From: CAITJF01 sp032654645
Lineage (GTDB): Bacteria; Pseudomonadota; Gammaproteobacteria; Burkholderiales; Gallionellaceae
Assembly: GCA_032654645.1 (NCBI GenBank)
Contig: JAULAW010000005.1
Coordinates: 124,001 to 188,000, forward strand
Reading direction: 5' to 3'
Length of the DNA stretch: 64,000 nucleotides
Below the pieces are notes generated by a model. It was not told the DNA's origin and searched no databases. It saw only the letters and a program-made list of their open reading frames with translations. This document shows, piece by piece, positions 9,039-16,271 of the stretch. A program made the position numbers and the translations under genes. Position 1 is the first letter of the stretch; every line of letters begins with the position of its first letter.

Positions 9039-9259
9039 GCTGCGGCTTACCCAAAGGGGGCGCAAAGTTGTACAAGCTGTGAATCTGCGAGCTAATAACC
9101 ACACTGGTATTGTCGAAATGCAGAGTCGTACTGTGCAGGTTGGGCGTTTGGTTTAGGAATTCTGAAAATATTAAGTAGCTAAAGAATAAATTAAAATAAT
9201 AATCCGCGTCAGTTTGTTTTTTTGAATTCACAGAAATAGAAAATAGAAAGGAGTGCGAC

Positions 9260-9913
9260 ATGAGACTGCTAGCAGTCACCGTTTCCCTTGGAGCGGCTTT
9301 GCTGGTTATGACGACAGCACCCAGCTACGCGGCTGGTGGGGATGCAATTTTCAAGAAGAGCTGTGCCAGTTGCCATTACGCTGATGGCCCTGCCAAGGAA
9401 AAAACAATAGCAGATCAACTGGCCAAGAAAGGGCCGGAGCTATGGTATGCCGGCAGCAAGTTTCAGAAAGCTTGGCTTGCGGCATGGTTGCAGAACCCCA
9501 AACCAATTCGCCCGCTGAAATATAACTCGCTCTCTGAAAAGAACAAGGGCGACCATCCCAAGATGTCGGCTGGAGATGCGGCTGCGATAACGGATTTCTT
9601 GATGGGTCTGACCTCGCCAGAAGTCAAGGCAGGCGTAATTAAACCCAATGAGTCCTTACAGGGCAAATCTATCTTCGTTAAAAAAATGCCCTGTGGCGGA
9701 TGTCACGAGTATCCACAGAAAGATGGGTTGCACGGTGGGAAGAGTGGGCCTAGTCTGGCTGGAGCCAGCAAGCGGTTGAACCCTGACTGGATTTACGCCT
9801 ATTTGGCGAACATCAAGGTATTCAAGCCGGTTCGGGATATGCCTGACTTTGGCAGCGTGCTTAACCCGAAAGACCTGGAGAACGTAGCGGCGTATGTGGC
9901 TACTTTCGAGTAA
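9260..9913 (+). CDS. Periplasmic diheme cytochrome c
   Basis: 217 residues with a signal peptide ending near SYAAGG and two heme c sites: CASCH (about residue 35) and CGGCH (about residue 146). Two cytochrome c-like domains are joined by a linker. The second has a late methionine (VRDMPDFG) suitable as distal ligand; the first has HPKMSAGDAAAITDFL. AAGGAG precedes the ATG. As first gene of the cluster it is a candidate soluble electron carrier between the membrane complex and a periplasmic partner. It is followed after 25 bases by a second cytochrome gene. Confidence 0.9.
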   Translation: MRLLAVTVSLGAALLVMTTAPSYAAGGDAIFKKSCASCHYADGPAKEKTIADQLAKKGPELWYAGSKFQKAWLAAWLQNPKPIRPLKYNSLSEKNKGDHPKMSAGDAAAITDFLMGLTSPEVKAGVIKPNESLQGKSIFVKKMPCGGCHEYPQKDGLHGGKSGPSLAGASKRLNPDWIYAYLANIKVFKPVRDMPDFGSVLNPKDLENVAAYVATFE

Positions 9914-9938
9914 TGCGAACGAACGGAGGGATAAACTC

Positions 9939-10301
9939 ATGTCGAGATTTGTAATAACAACCACTATGGCGCTTGGCCTGTTTCTGGGTGCAGTGGGTTC
10001 AGCACAGGCGGGGGACACAAAGCAGTTGTTTGATTTTTATTGCGCCCAGTGTCACGGGACTGAGGGTGATGGCAAAGGCATCAACGTCGGGAAGGATTTC
10101 GCTACCGACCCGCGCAACTTCACCAGCGCCGCAGATATGGAAAAACGTTCCGATGAAGATATCAGGGGCGTAATCAAGGACGGCGGCCCGTCCATCAGCA
10201 AATCGCCGTTGATGCCGCCCTGGGGCGCCACCTTGTCTGCGGCGCAAGTGGATGATCTGCTGGCCTATATCCGGAAGATGTGCAATTGCAAGGCTAAATA
10301 G
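9939..10301 (+). CDS. Small periplasmic monoheme cytochrome c
   Basis: 120 residues: signal peptide (cleavage near AQAGD), then CAQCHGTEGDGKG (heme site about residue 38) and a distal methionine in KSPLMPPWG. Its CXXCHG-DG pattern is that of class I cytochromes of the cytochrome c6/caa3 type. The ATG at 9939 is preceded by ACGGAGGG at 9923-9930. It ends MCNCKAK, with an extra CxC near the C-terminus that could bind a metal or stay reduced. It is probably an electron donor or acceptor for the bd-like complex encoded downstream. Confidence 0.9.
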   Translation: MSRFVITTTMALGLFLGAVGSAQAGDTKQLFDFYCAQCHGTEGDGKGINVGKDFATDPRNFTSAADMEKRSDEDIRGVIKDGGPSISKSPLMPPWGATLSAAQVDDLLAYIRKMCNCKAK

Positions 10302-10315
10302 CGCAAGCGGCTTGA

Positions 10316-10420
10316 ATGAAGTATCAACACAAAAAATACCTCGCTGATGGTGTCATTTTTTCCGGGATGCTGGTGAATGTCATCTTCATTTGCCTGATCC
10401 TGTATTACTACGTCTTATAG
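10316..10420 (+). CDS. 34-residue single-span membrane protein
   Basis: The frame ATG 10316 to TAG 10418-10420 encodes a basic head (MKYQHKKYLADG) and one hydrophobic helix (VIFSGMLVNVIFICLILYYY). Size and layout resemble tiny oxidase subunits such as CydX or CcoQ, which stabilise the catalytic subunit; the sequence itself is not recognised. No strong ribosome binding site precedes it, and it begins 14 bases after the cytochrome stop, so it may be translated by coupling. Its support comes from position and shape. Confidence 0.55.
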   Translation: MKYQHKKYLADGVIFSGMLVNVIFICLILYYYVL

Positions 10421-10435
10421 TTGGCAAGGCAAGAC

Positions 10436-10461
10436 GCCAAGGGGAGATTTCTCCCCTTGGC
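10436..10461 (+). promoter_or_regulatory. Perfect 11-bp intercistronic hairpin
   Basis: GCCAAGGGGAG (10436-10446) pairs with CTCCCCTTGGC (10451-10461) around the loop ATTT. No T run follows, so it is more likely an mRNA-stabilising or partial-attenuation structure than a simple terminator. It separates the cytochrome c genes from the oxidase part of the cluster. Confidence 0.7.
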
Positions 10462-10515
10462 GGGGGGTTGGATATCCGTAACAGGCAGATAAGCTGCTGA
10501 GAGAAGGGCTGGGAC

Positions 10516-10641
10516 ATGAGCGCTGATGAATGCAACACACATGAATGCGGAATAACGAAGCACCCATGGCTGGGGCCGGCTTTTTTCACGTCGGTTCTGA
10601 TTGCCGTGATCATTTTTTTTGTATGGTTCTTAAGGGCGTAA
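10516..10641 (+). CDS. 41-residue single-span membrane protein with N-terminal His/Cys motif
   Basis: ATG 10516 to TAA 10639-10641. The N-terminus MSADECNTHECGITKHPW has two Cys and two His within 16 residues, followed by one helix (GPAFFTSVLIAVIIFFVWFL) and a basic end. The start is preceded by AAGGGCTGGGAC. The C-x6-C plus His pattern could hold a metal or heme, but this is inference. It lies 4 bases before the next small gene and about 195 bases before the bd-like gene, in the position where small oxidase subunits are often encoded. Confidence 0.55.
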   Translation: MSADECNTHECGITKHPWLGPAFFTSVLIAVIIFFVWFLRA

Positions 10642-10645
10642 TGAC

Positions 10646-10762
10646 ATGAAAGCTTATTTCTTACCGTTCATAGGCGCATTTATTGTCTTTGTCCTCGTAT
10701 TTTTTGCCTTGGATTTCTCCATAATGAAACTTCAGGGATTGACTCTGATATATCACCATTAA
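10646..10762 (+). CDS. 38-residue single-span membrane protein
   Basis: ATG 10646 to TAA 10760-10762, the third of three consecutive short membrane proteins. It consists of one hydrophobic helix (YFLPFIGAFIVFVLVFFALD) and a short tail (FSIMKLQGLTLIYHH). The upstream gene's stop is four bases away. Its 3' end and the next 40 bases carry three imperfect copies of a TATCACC-type repeat, which may be regulatory or chance. Function unknown; a structural subunit of the adjacent membrane complex is the simplest idea. Confidence 0.5.
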   Translation: MKAYFLPFIGAFIVFVLVFFALDFSIMKLQGLTLIYHH

Positions 10763-10835
10763 AAGATTTATCACCATCGCTTAAGGATATATCACCCTTA
10801 AGGCACGCACATGCGTTCATAAACAGGAGTAGATC

Positions 10836-12713
10836 TTGCTAATACGGAATTTAAGAATAATCGGCGGGGCATTTTTATTGGCTGTTTTTGCCATGTTTAT
10901 TCTGCCCGTTTTCATGCCTGCCGCGAACGCATCCGAGGCGGCGGCTTCAGCAGCAGCTCCAGCTTCAGAGCCAACTTCTGTAGCAGCTCCAGCGGTGTCT
11001 AATAAAGACGCTGTTCCGGATGCCAAGGCGGTAACTTACCCACCCGCGCCAAAATTAACTGCGGCGGACTACCCAACTATCAAAGGTGTGAATTCCCGAG
11101 TAGCGGTGTGGCTTGTGGCTCAGTTGCACCTATGGTTCGGGGCGTTTGTTGTGGCGGTGCCGATGTTCGTGTTTATCATCGAAGCCATCGGCATGGCAAC
11201 CCGGGATGAGCGCTATGACAACATGGCTTATGAATTTATCAAGGTCAGCATAACTGCATATTCGCTCACAGCGCTTCTGGGCGGCTTGCTTGCCTTCAGC
11301 CTGATACTCTTCTATCCAGACCTGTTCAAGTATATGGCCGCAATCTTTAAGGACAGTATGTTTGCGTATGCGCTGCTGTTCTTCGCCGAGAGCGCAGTCC
11401 TGTATATTTACTACTACGGTTGGCACTGGCTACAGGGCGGGAACAAGAAATGGGTGCACCTGACCTTTGGGCTATTGCTCAATGCGGTCGGATGTCTGCT
11501 TATGTTCCTGGCGAATGCCTGGACGACTTTCATGATGAGTCCGGCGGCCGTGGATGCGGCGGGTGTATTCAATGGGGATACATGGGCGGCAATCCACAAT
11601 TTTCTGTGGAACCCACTCAACATACACCGGGTGGTTGCCAATGTGGCGTATGGCGGCTCGATTGTTGGCGCCTATGCTGCCTTCAAGTTCCTCAGCGCCA
11701 AGAACAAAGAGGAGCGCGCCCATTATGACTGGGTGGGCTATAACGCCAATTTCATTGCTATTGCTGCGCTGCTGCCCTTGCCTTTCGCCGGTTATTACCT
11801 CACCGCCGAGCTGTATGCCTATAGCCAGCAGATGGGCATTACCCTGATGGGTGGCGTGTTCGCCTGGATATTCATCATTCAGGCGGTGCTGATCGGCGCC
11901 TTGTTCCTGTCGGCCAACTACTATCTCTGGTGTGGCATGGGGCGCAGTGAAGGCGCTTATCGCTACAACCCCAGAATCAAATACATCGCAATTGTCCTGG
12001 TGGCTGCTTTCCTGGTGTGGTTTACGCCGCATACCCTGGTGCTCACCAATTCCGAACTCAAGGGTCTCGGCGGGCCTTATCACAAATACTTGGGCGTGTT
12101 TGGCATCATGCCGGCAAAAAATACTGCGGTGAACTTTTTGCTCGTGTTTACCTTCATGAGTTTCATGTTCTACCGGCGTGCCAATAAAATCGCCACCGTG
12201 ACCTGGGCGACAACAGGCAACGCGATACAGATCGCCCTGTTTACCGTGGGCCTCATCAATATCGTCATACTAGGCGTCTATTACGGTTATTTCACCAACA
12301 CGGTGTATAAGGTGGCGGCCTCCATCCCTCAAGTTCTGACCACCCTGATAATTATTATTGCCAGCACGGTTCTAGATTCGTTCATGTACAAGGGTGCAAA
12401 AGATGTGGCGCCGCTGCACTGGGGGCGTATGTCCACCCGGTCCCAATACGCGCTGTTCCTGTTGGCCGTGTCCTTCACCTGGCTGATGGGCCTGATGGGT
12501 TACGTCCGCTCCGGTATTCGCCAGCATTGGCACGTATCCAATATTTTCCGTGATGCCTCTCCCGATGCCTATACCCCTGGTTTGGGTTATGCGGCAAACA
12601 TCGTATCGATCGGGACGATCTTGTTCATGGCCATGGTCATCTTTGTCTTCTGGCTGAGCACGATCAGTGGCCGACATGCTGTTGCTAAAGGTTATTGGAA
12701 GGAGCAAGCATGA
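10836..12713 (+). CDS. Cytochrome bd-like oxidase membrane subunit (CydA-related, about 14 helices)
   Basis: 625 residues from a TTG start with AGGAG at 10825-10829. An N-terminal helix (about 8-28) is followed by an Ala/Pro-rich linker (about 30-65), then about 13 more predicted helices. WLVAQLHLWFGAFVVAVPMF resembles the first CydA helix with its axial His, and further His residues occur in GWHWLQGG, NIHRVVANVAYGG and WFTPHTLVL. It is much larger than CydA (about 520 residues, 9 helices) and no CydB follows. This matches the bd-like putative oxidases described from Nitrospira and anammox genomes. Its activity (O2, NO or only quinol/cytochrome exchange) is not known from sequence. Its stop overlaps the next start (ATGA). 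Confidence 0.8.
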   Translation: MLIRNLRIIGGAFLLAVFAMFILPVFMPAANASEAAASAAAPASEPTSVAAPAVSNKDAVPDAKAVTYPPAPKLTAADYPTIKGVNSRVAVWLVAQLHLWFGAFVVAVPMFVFIIEAIGMATRDERYDNMAYEFIKVSITAYSLTALLGGLLAFSLILFYPDLFKYMAAIFKDSMFAYALLFFAESAVLYIYYYGWHWLQGGNKKWVHLTFGLLLNAVGCLLMFLANAWTTFMMSPAAVDAAGVFNGDTWAAIHNFLWNPLNIHRVVANVAYGGSIVGAYAAFKFLSAKNKEERAHYDWVGYNANFIAIAALLPLPFAGYYLTAELYAYSQQMGITLMGGVFAWIFIIQAVLIGALFLSANYYLWCGMGRSEGAYRYNPRIKYIAIVLVAAFLVWFTPHTLVLTNSELKGLGGPYHKYLGVFGIMPAKNTAVNFLLVFTFMSFMFYRRANKIATVTWATTGNAIQIALFTVGLINIVILGVYYGYFTNTVYKVAASIPQVLTTLIIIIASTVLDSFMYKGAKDVAPLHWGRMSTRSQYALFLLAVSFTWLMGLMGYVRSGIRQHWHVSNIFRDASPDAYTPGLGYAANIVSIGTILFMAMVIFVFWLSTISGRHAVAKGYWKEQA

Positions 12714-13519
12714 TCAACTTTCTCAAGGTTTCCATCTTCAGCCTGTTGATGGTCGGCGCATTTTGGGGGTTTGCCAATTTTGGTATCCCGCAGATAAAAC
12801 CCGAAGCGCCACCCGTGGAGCAGAAGCTGGATCTTGGCGCCATGACCATGGATCAATTTGTCGCATTGGGCGGAAAGATTTTTAATGGGAAAGGGACTTG
12901 CACCCTGTGCCACAATAAAATGGGCCGGGCGCCGATGCTGGACAAGATTGGCCCCGTGTCGGTCGAACGTTTAAAAGACCCCCGTTACAAAGGCGCGGCA
13001 AAAACTGTCGAGGAGTATTTACAAGAGTCATTGGTGAAACCATCGGCCTTTGTGGTTTCCGGATTCGGCAAGGCAGGAACCAACGATACCGAAAGCCCTA
13101 TGCCAGATGTTACTGGTGGGGGCATCGGACTCTCCGAGGCTGAGCTCAAGTCCGTCATCGCCTATCTCCAGGATTCGGGTGGAGCCGAAGTGACGGTCAC
13201 TATTCCTGCCATGCCTGCACCAGGTGCAGAAGCCCCCAAGGCAGAGGAAGCGGCTCCGCTGAAAACACCTCAGGAGGTTATTACCAAGTATACCTGTGGC
13301 GCCTGCCATGTTGTTGCGGGCCAGTCCGGCACGATAGGGCCGAATCTTTCCAAGATTGGTGCAACGAAGAACAAGGAATATTTGCGCCAGGCGATACTCG
13401 ACCCGGATGCGGTTGTAGCCAAAGGATTTGCGGCGGGCATGATGCCCAAGACATACGGTGAGCAATTGAAAGCGAAGGAGCTTGAGATGCTGGTGAATTA
13501 CTTGGCAGGATTGAAATGA
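12710..13519 (+). CDS. Membrane-anchored diheme cytochrome c
   Basis: 269 residues; the ATG at 12710 overlaps the bd-like stop by four bases and has GGAGCAA upstream. An uncleaved N-terminal anchor (NFLKVSIFSLLMVGAFWGFA) leads to two cytochrome c domains: CTLCH (about residue 62) and CGACH (about residue 200), separated by an Ala/Pro/Glu-rich linker. Distal Met candidates are ESPMPDVTGG and AGMMPKTYG. Tight coupling to the bd-like gene strongly suggests it is a heme subunit of the same complex, delivering electrons from periplasmic cytochromes. Confidence 0.9.
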   Translation: MINFLKVSIFSLLMVGAFWGFANFGIPQIKPEAPPVEQKLDLGAMTMDQFVALGGKIFNGKGTCTLCHNKMGRAPMLDKIGPVSVERLKDPRYKGAAKTVEEYLQESLVKPSAFVVSGFGKAGTNDTESPMPDVTGGGIGLSEAELKSVIAYLQDSGGAEVTVTIPAMPAPGAEAPKAEEAAPLKTPQEVITKYTCGACHVVAGQSGTIGPNLSKIGATKNKEYLRQAILDPDAVVAKGFAAGMMPKTYGEQLKAKELEMLVNYLAGLK

Positions 13520-14301
13520 CCATGGCACAGAAAAGACGCATTCCCCGCTTGTTGCAACTCGCCCTTATAGTTCTTGGGGTTTATTTCAGCTTCATCCTGG
13601 TGTTCGATGTGGTACTGGGTCAGTTGATTCCCAAAAGCCTGCTTACCATGTATATGGTCTTCGTGGTATCTGGAGTGGTTATGGTGTTCACCTTCACCGA
13701 GGAGGGGACTCAGGAGCTGGTAGGACCTATCAAGGCTTTGGTCGAGGATCCGTCCAAAAAAATGGTGCGAAATGTGGTGTTTGTTATTGTGCCATTGCTG
13801 GCCGGTTACTATACGTACACCAGCATGATGCCCAGCTTCGAGGCACCGATGGAACTGCGCACCATCCATCCTGCGCCGCCATCCAAATTCAAGGCGTTTG
13901 GCAAGAATTATAACCTCACAACCCTGGAGAATCCCTATCGCAAATACCAGAAGGAAGATCCGGCCAAGTTCAAAGAATTAATCAAGGCGGGCGGGGATGT
14001 TTACATCAAGAACTGCCAGTACTGCCACGGCGACAAATTGGATGGCAGGGGTCCTTATGCATCGGGCCTGAACCCCACCCCCCTCAATTTTCAGGACGTG
14101 GGCACAATCGCACAATTGCAGGAATCCTTTCTGTTCTGGCGCATCTCCACCGGTGGCCCGGGCCTGCCTGCCGAAGCCGCACCGTGGATTTCATCCATGC
14201 CGGTCTGGCAAAATTTCCTGACCGAGGATGAGATATGGAAAGTAATACTGTTCTTGTATGACTATACCGGCAGACAACCAAGGTCGTGGGCAAATGAATA
14301 A
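13516..14301 (+). CDS. Cytochrome c with two N-terminal membrane spans
   Basis: 261 residues overlapping the previous stop by four bases. Two or three hydrophobic helices (LLQLALIVLGVYFSFILVF, LTMYMVFVVSGVVMVFTF, NVVFVIVPLLAGYYTY) anchor a periplasmic domain with one heme site, CQYCHGDKLDGRGP (about residue 170), and a distal Met in WISSMPVWQNFL. The layout is like CcoP/FixP or the cytochrome subunit of Act-type complexes. As third gene in an overlapping series with the bd-like protein it is a likely integral subunit. Confidence 0.9.
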   Translation: MTMAQKRRIPRLLQLALIVLGVYFSFILVFDVVLGQLIPKSLLTMYMVFVVSGVVMVFTFTEEGTQELVGPIKALVEDPSKKMVRNVVFVIVPLLAGYYTYTSMMPSFEAPMELRTIHPAPPSKFKAFGKNYNLTTLENPYRKYQKEDPAKFKELIKAGGDVYIKNCQYCHGDKLDGRGPYASGLNPTPLNFQDVGTIAQLQESFLFWRISTGGPGLPAEAAPWISSMPVWQNFLTEDEIWKVILFLYDYTGRQPRSWANE

Positions 14302-14320
14302 TCGGCGTTTAGGAATAATA

Positions 14321-15847
14321 ATGAGTTCTGTAAATAAACTGGCTCTCCTGACCTTCTGTACCGCGTTATTTATGGCGGGGTCGGCAGCAGCGAAACCGGG
14401 CACTGCCGCCAAGGGCAAGGAGATATACGACAAGCGTTGTACCTGGTGCCACGGTGCGGATGGCGATGGTGCGGGCGCAGCTAAAGACCGGCTCAGCCCG
14501 CCGCCGCGGGATTTTACCTCCGGCAACTACAAGATCAGAACTTCCAGCTTTGAAGATATGGTGCCTAACGATGACGATATCTTTCGCATGATACGTGACG
14601 GCATGCCGGGCACCGCCATGCCGGGTTGGAGCGATTTGCTGGCGGAACAGGACATGTGGGACCTGGTGGCGCACGTCAAGACCTTCGCCCAGTACGATAA
14701 ACCCCCCAGCAAGCAGGTTGACTTCGGCACACAGGTCGCAAGTTCGGCGGAGAGCATTGAGAAGGGCAAGAAATTGTTTGAAGAAGGGGATCGTTGCGTG
14801 GAATGCCATGGCAAGTCCGGCAAGGGCAGCGCCAGCAAGCGGCTCAAAGGAGATGCCGGAGAGCGTACTTGGCCACGCAACCTGACCAAGCCATGGACCT
14901 TCCGTGGCAGTAACGATCCAAAAGATATTTTCACGCGCATTTCCACAGGTATTGCTGGCACAGAGATGCCATCCTTCGCCGATCCCAAGAGCAAAAAGAA
15001 GCTCTCTATCGAGGAGCGCTGGCACGTAGCCAACTATGTGGCATCCCTGGCCAAGACGGATAAGAAAGTCAATGCAGAAAACACCGTTATCAAGGCGGAC
15101 AAGGTAGAGGGCGAATTGCCCAATACCCCGGATGACGAGCGTTGGGGAAAATCCACGCCTACCACTTTTTATCTGGTTCCTCAGATTATTGGAGAGGAAC
15201 GTTATTTTAAGCCATCCAATGACACCATCACGGTGCGGGCGATGTACAACGATAAGATGGTTGCGATGTTGATGGAGTGGGATGATCGTACCAAGAGCAC
15301 TCCCGGAGACGACAGCGCGGAAAAACTCGCTGATGCTCCCATTGCGGAAGATGGCGTCGCGGTGCAACTGCCCATCACGGTTCCAAAAGAAATGGAAAAG
15401 CCTTATTTCGGCATGGGTGATGCGACACATCCGGTGAATATCTGGCATTGGAAGAGCGGTGCGAAGGACGCAACGGAGGCCATTAACATTATCAACAGCA
15501 AAGGATTCAAGGAGATCGAAAAACGCGATGCTGCCGGGGTCGGACTCAAGGCAAAGGCGAGTTATAGCGACGGGACGTGGAAAGTGTTGATGTATCGCCC
15601 ACTCACTACTTCCACACCGGATAAAGACATTCAGTTCACCGAGGGCCAGTTCATCCCGGTTGCATTTGCTGCATGGGACGGCAGCAATAATAGCGAAAAG
15701 GGATCGAAGCACACCATGACTACCTGGTACTGGCTGCTGTTAAAACCTGCAACCGGATCCAAGCCGCTCATTACTGCACTGGTGGTCATGGGCCTGTTTG
15801 CAGGCGGACTGCTCTGGTGGGCACGCAGCGCCAAACCTGCTGTCTGA
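14321..15847 (+). CDS. Diheme cytochrome c fused to an NxrC/EbdC-type heme b domain
   Basis: 508 residues: signal peptide, cytochrome c domain 1 (CTWCHGADGDGAG, about residue 40), domain 2 (CVECHGKSGKGSA, about residue 160), then about residues 265-480 of the ethylbenzene dehydrogenase gamma-like family (TTFYLVPQ, YFGMGDATHPVNIWHWKSG, HTMTTWYWLLL), and a C-terminal anchor (ALVVMGLFAGGLLWW). The Met in YFGMGD and Lys in GSKHTM fit the Met/Lys ligands of heme b in EbdC. Such gamma subunits usually serve molybdopterin enzymes (nitrite oxidoreductase, selenate or chlorate reductase), yet none is encoded here. An ATG at 14294 overlaps the upstream gene; 14321 has a better AGGAA site. Confidence 0.88.
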   Translation: MSSVNKLALLTFCTALFMAGSAAAKPGTAAKGKEIYDKRCTWCHGADGDGAGAAKDRLSPPPRDFTSGNYKIRTSSFEDMVPNDDDIFRMIRDGMPGTAMPGWSDLLAEQDMWDLVAHVKTFAQYDKPPSKQVDFGTQVASSAESIEKGKKLFEEGDRCVECHGKSGKGSASKRLKGDAGERTWPRNLTKPWTFRGSNDPKDIFTRISTGIAGTEMPSFADPKSKKKLSIEERWHVANYVASLAKTDKKVNAENTVIKADKVEGELPNTPDDERWGKSTPTTFYLVPQIIGEERYFKPSNDTITVRAMYNDKMVAMLMEWDDRTKSTPGDDSAEKLADAPIAEDGVAVQLPITVPKEMEKPYFGMGDATHPVNIWHWKSGAKDATEAINIINSKGFKEIEKRDAAGVGLKAKASYSDGTWKVLMYRPLTTSTPDKDIQFTEGQFIPVAFAAWDGSNNSEKGSKHTMTTWYWLLLKPATGSKPLITALVVMGLFAGGLLWWARSAKPAV

Positions 15848-15869
15848 TAGCCATAAATAAGGGCATACC

Positions 15870-16079
15870 GTGGAAACTGAGTACGGCAGGCGAGGCGTGA
15901 AAACCAAACTATTTGGCTTTATCCTGATGGTGCTGGGTGTATTGGATAGCTTGCTGACCTTGCGTGGCGGGGTGCCTGCTTATGAGTTCATTCTCCTCAT
16001 CTTGTTTGGGGCATGTGTATTCGCCGTTGGTGCGGTTCGCGGACGACGGTCGTCTGCTGCCGAGGTAGCAGAAATATAA
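15870..16079 (+). CDS. Small two-span membrane protein
   Basis: Up to 69 residues from GTG 15870, or 60 from GTG 15897; neither has a strong ribosome binding site. There are two hydrophobic helices (TKLFGFILMVLGVLDSLLTL and YEFILLILFGACVFAVGAVRG) and a basic end. The family is not recognised. It is the last gene of the cytochrome cluster, 22 bases after the EbdC-like gene, and the following region turns to the opposite strand. A small assembly or stability factor of the complex is possible. Confidence 0.6.
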   Translation: METEYGRRGVKTKLFGFILMVLGVLDSLLTLRGGVPAYEFILLILFGACVFAVGAVRGRRSSAAEVAEI

Positions 16080-16271
16080 GCAACTGCCTGCTTTTTGCAT
16101 TCCCAAACCACCCTCTGTAACGGGCGCCCGGTAACTCAGTCAGATGGTATTCCTAAACGGAGTTCACCATCGTGCCAGACCTTACTGTGGCTGCTTAACA
16201 GGCATATTCTTCTCAAAGAATGTAAAGACTTGGCTGATAGAGGCTAATGTGCCGGGACTTGTTTCACATCC

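Larger units (their letters stand above)
8568..9259. other. Long regulatory/intergenic region upstream of the cytochrome cluster
   Basis: No convincing gene is present. It contains a short hairpin ACGGGC-tgcttt-GCCCGT near 8778-8796, a tandem copy of GCCAACTGGATAA near 8909-8934, an FNR-like box at 8997-9010 followed by a run of G (9016-9026), and a leader of about 215 bases before the first cytochrome ATG. The leader could fold, but no known riboswitch was recognised. Confidence 0.6.

Noticed and set aside
10740..10805. Possible CRISPR-like repeats from three TATCACC segments
   Set aside because: Units are only 7-14 bases, imperfect, and lack spacers of regular size.
14366..15712. 448-codon minus-strand frame opposite the cytochrome/EbdC-like gene
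   Set aside because: The plus strand carries signal peptide, CXXCH motifs and a known domain; the antisense frame has no ribosome site or recognised domain.
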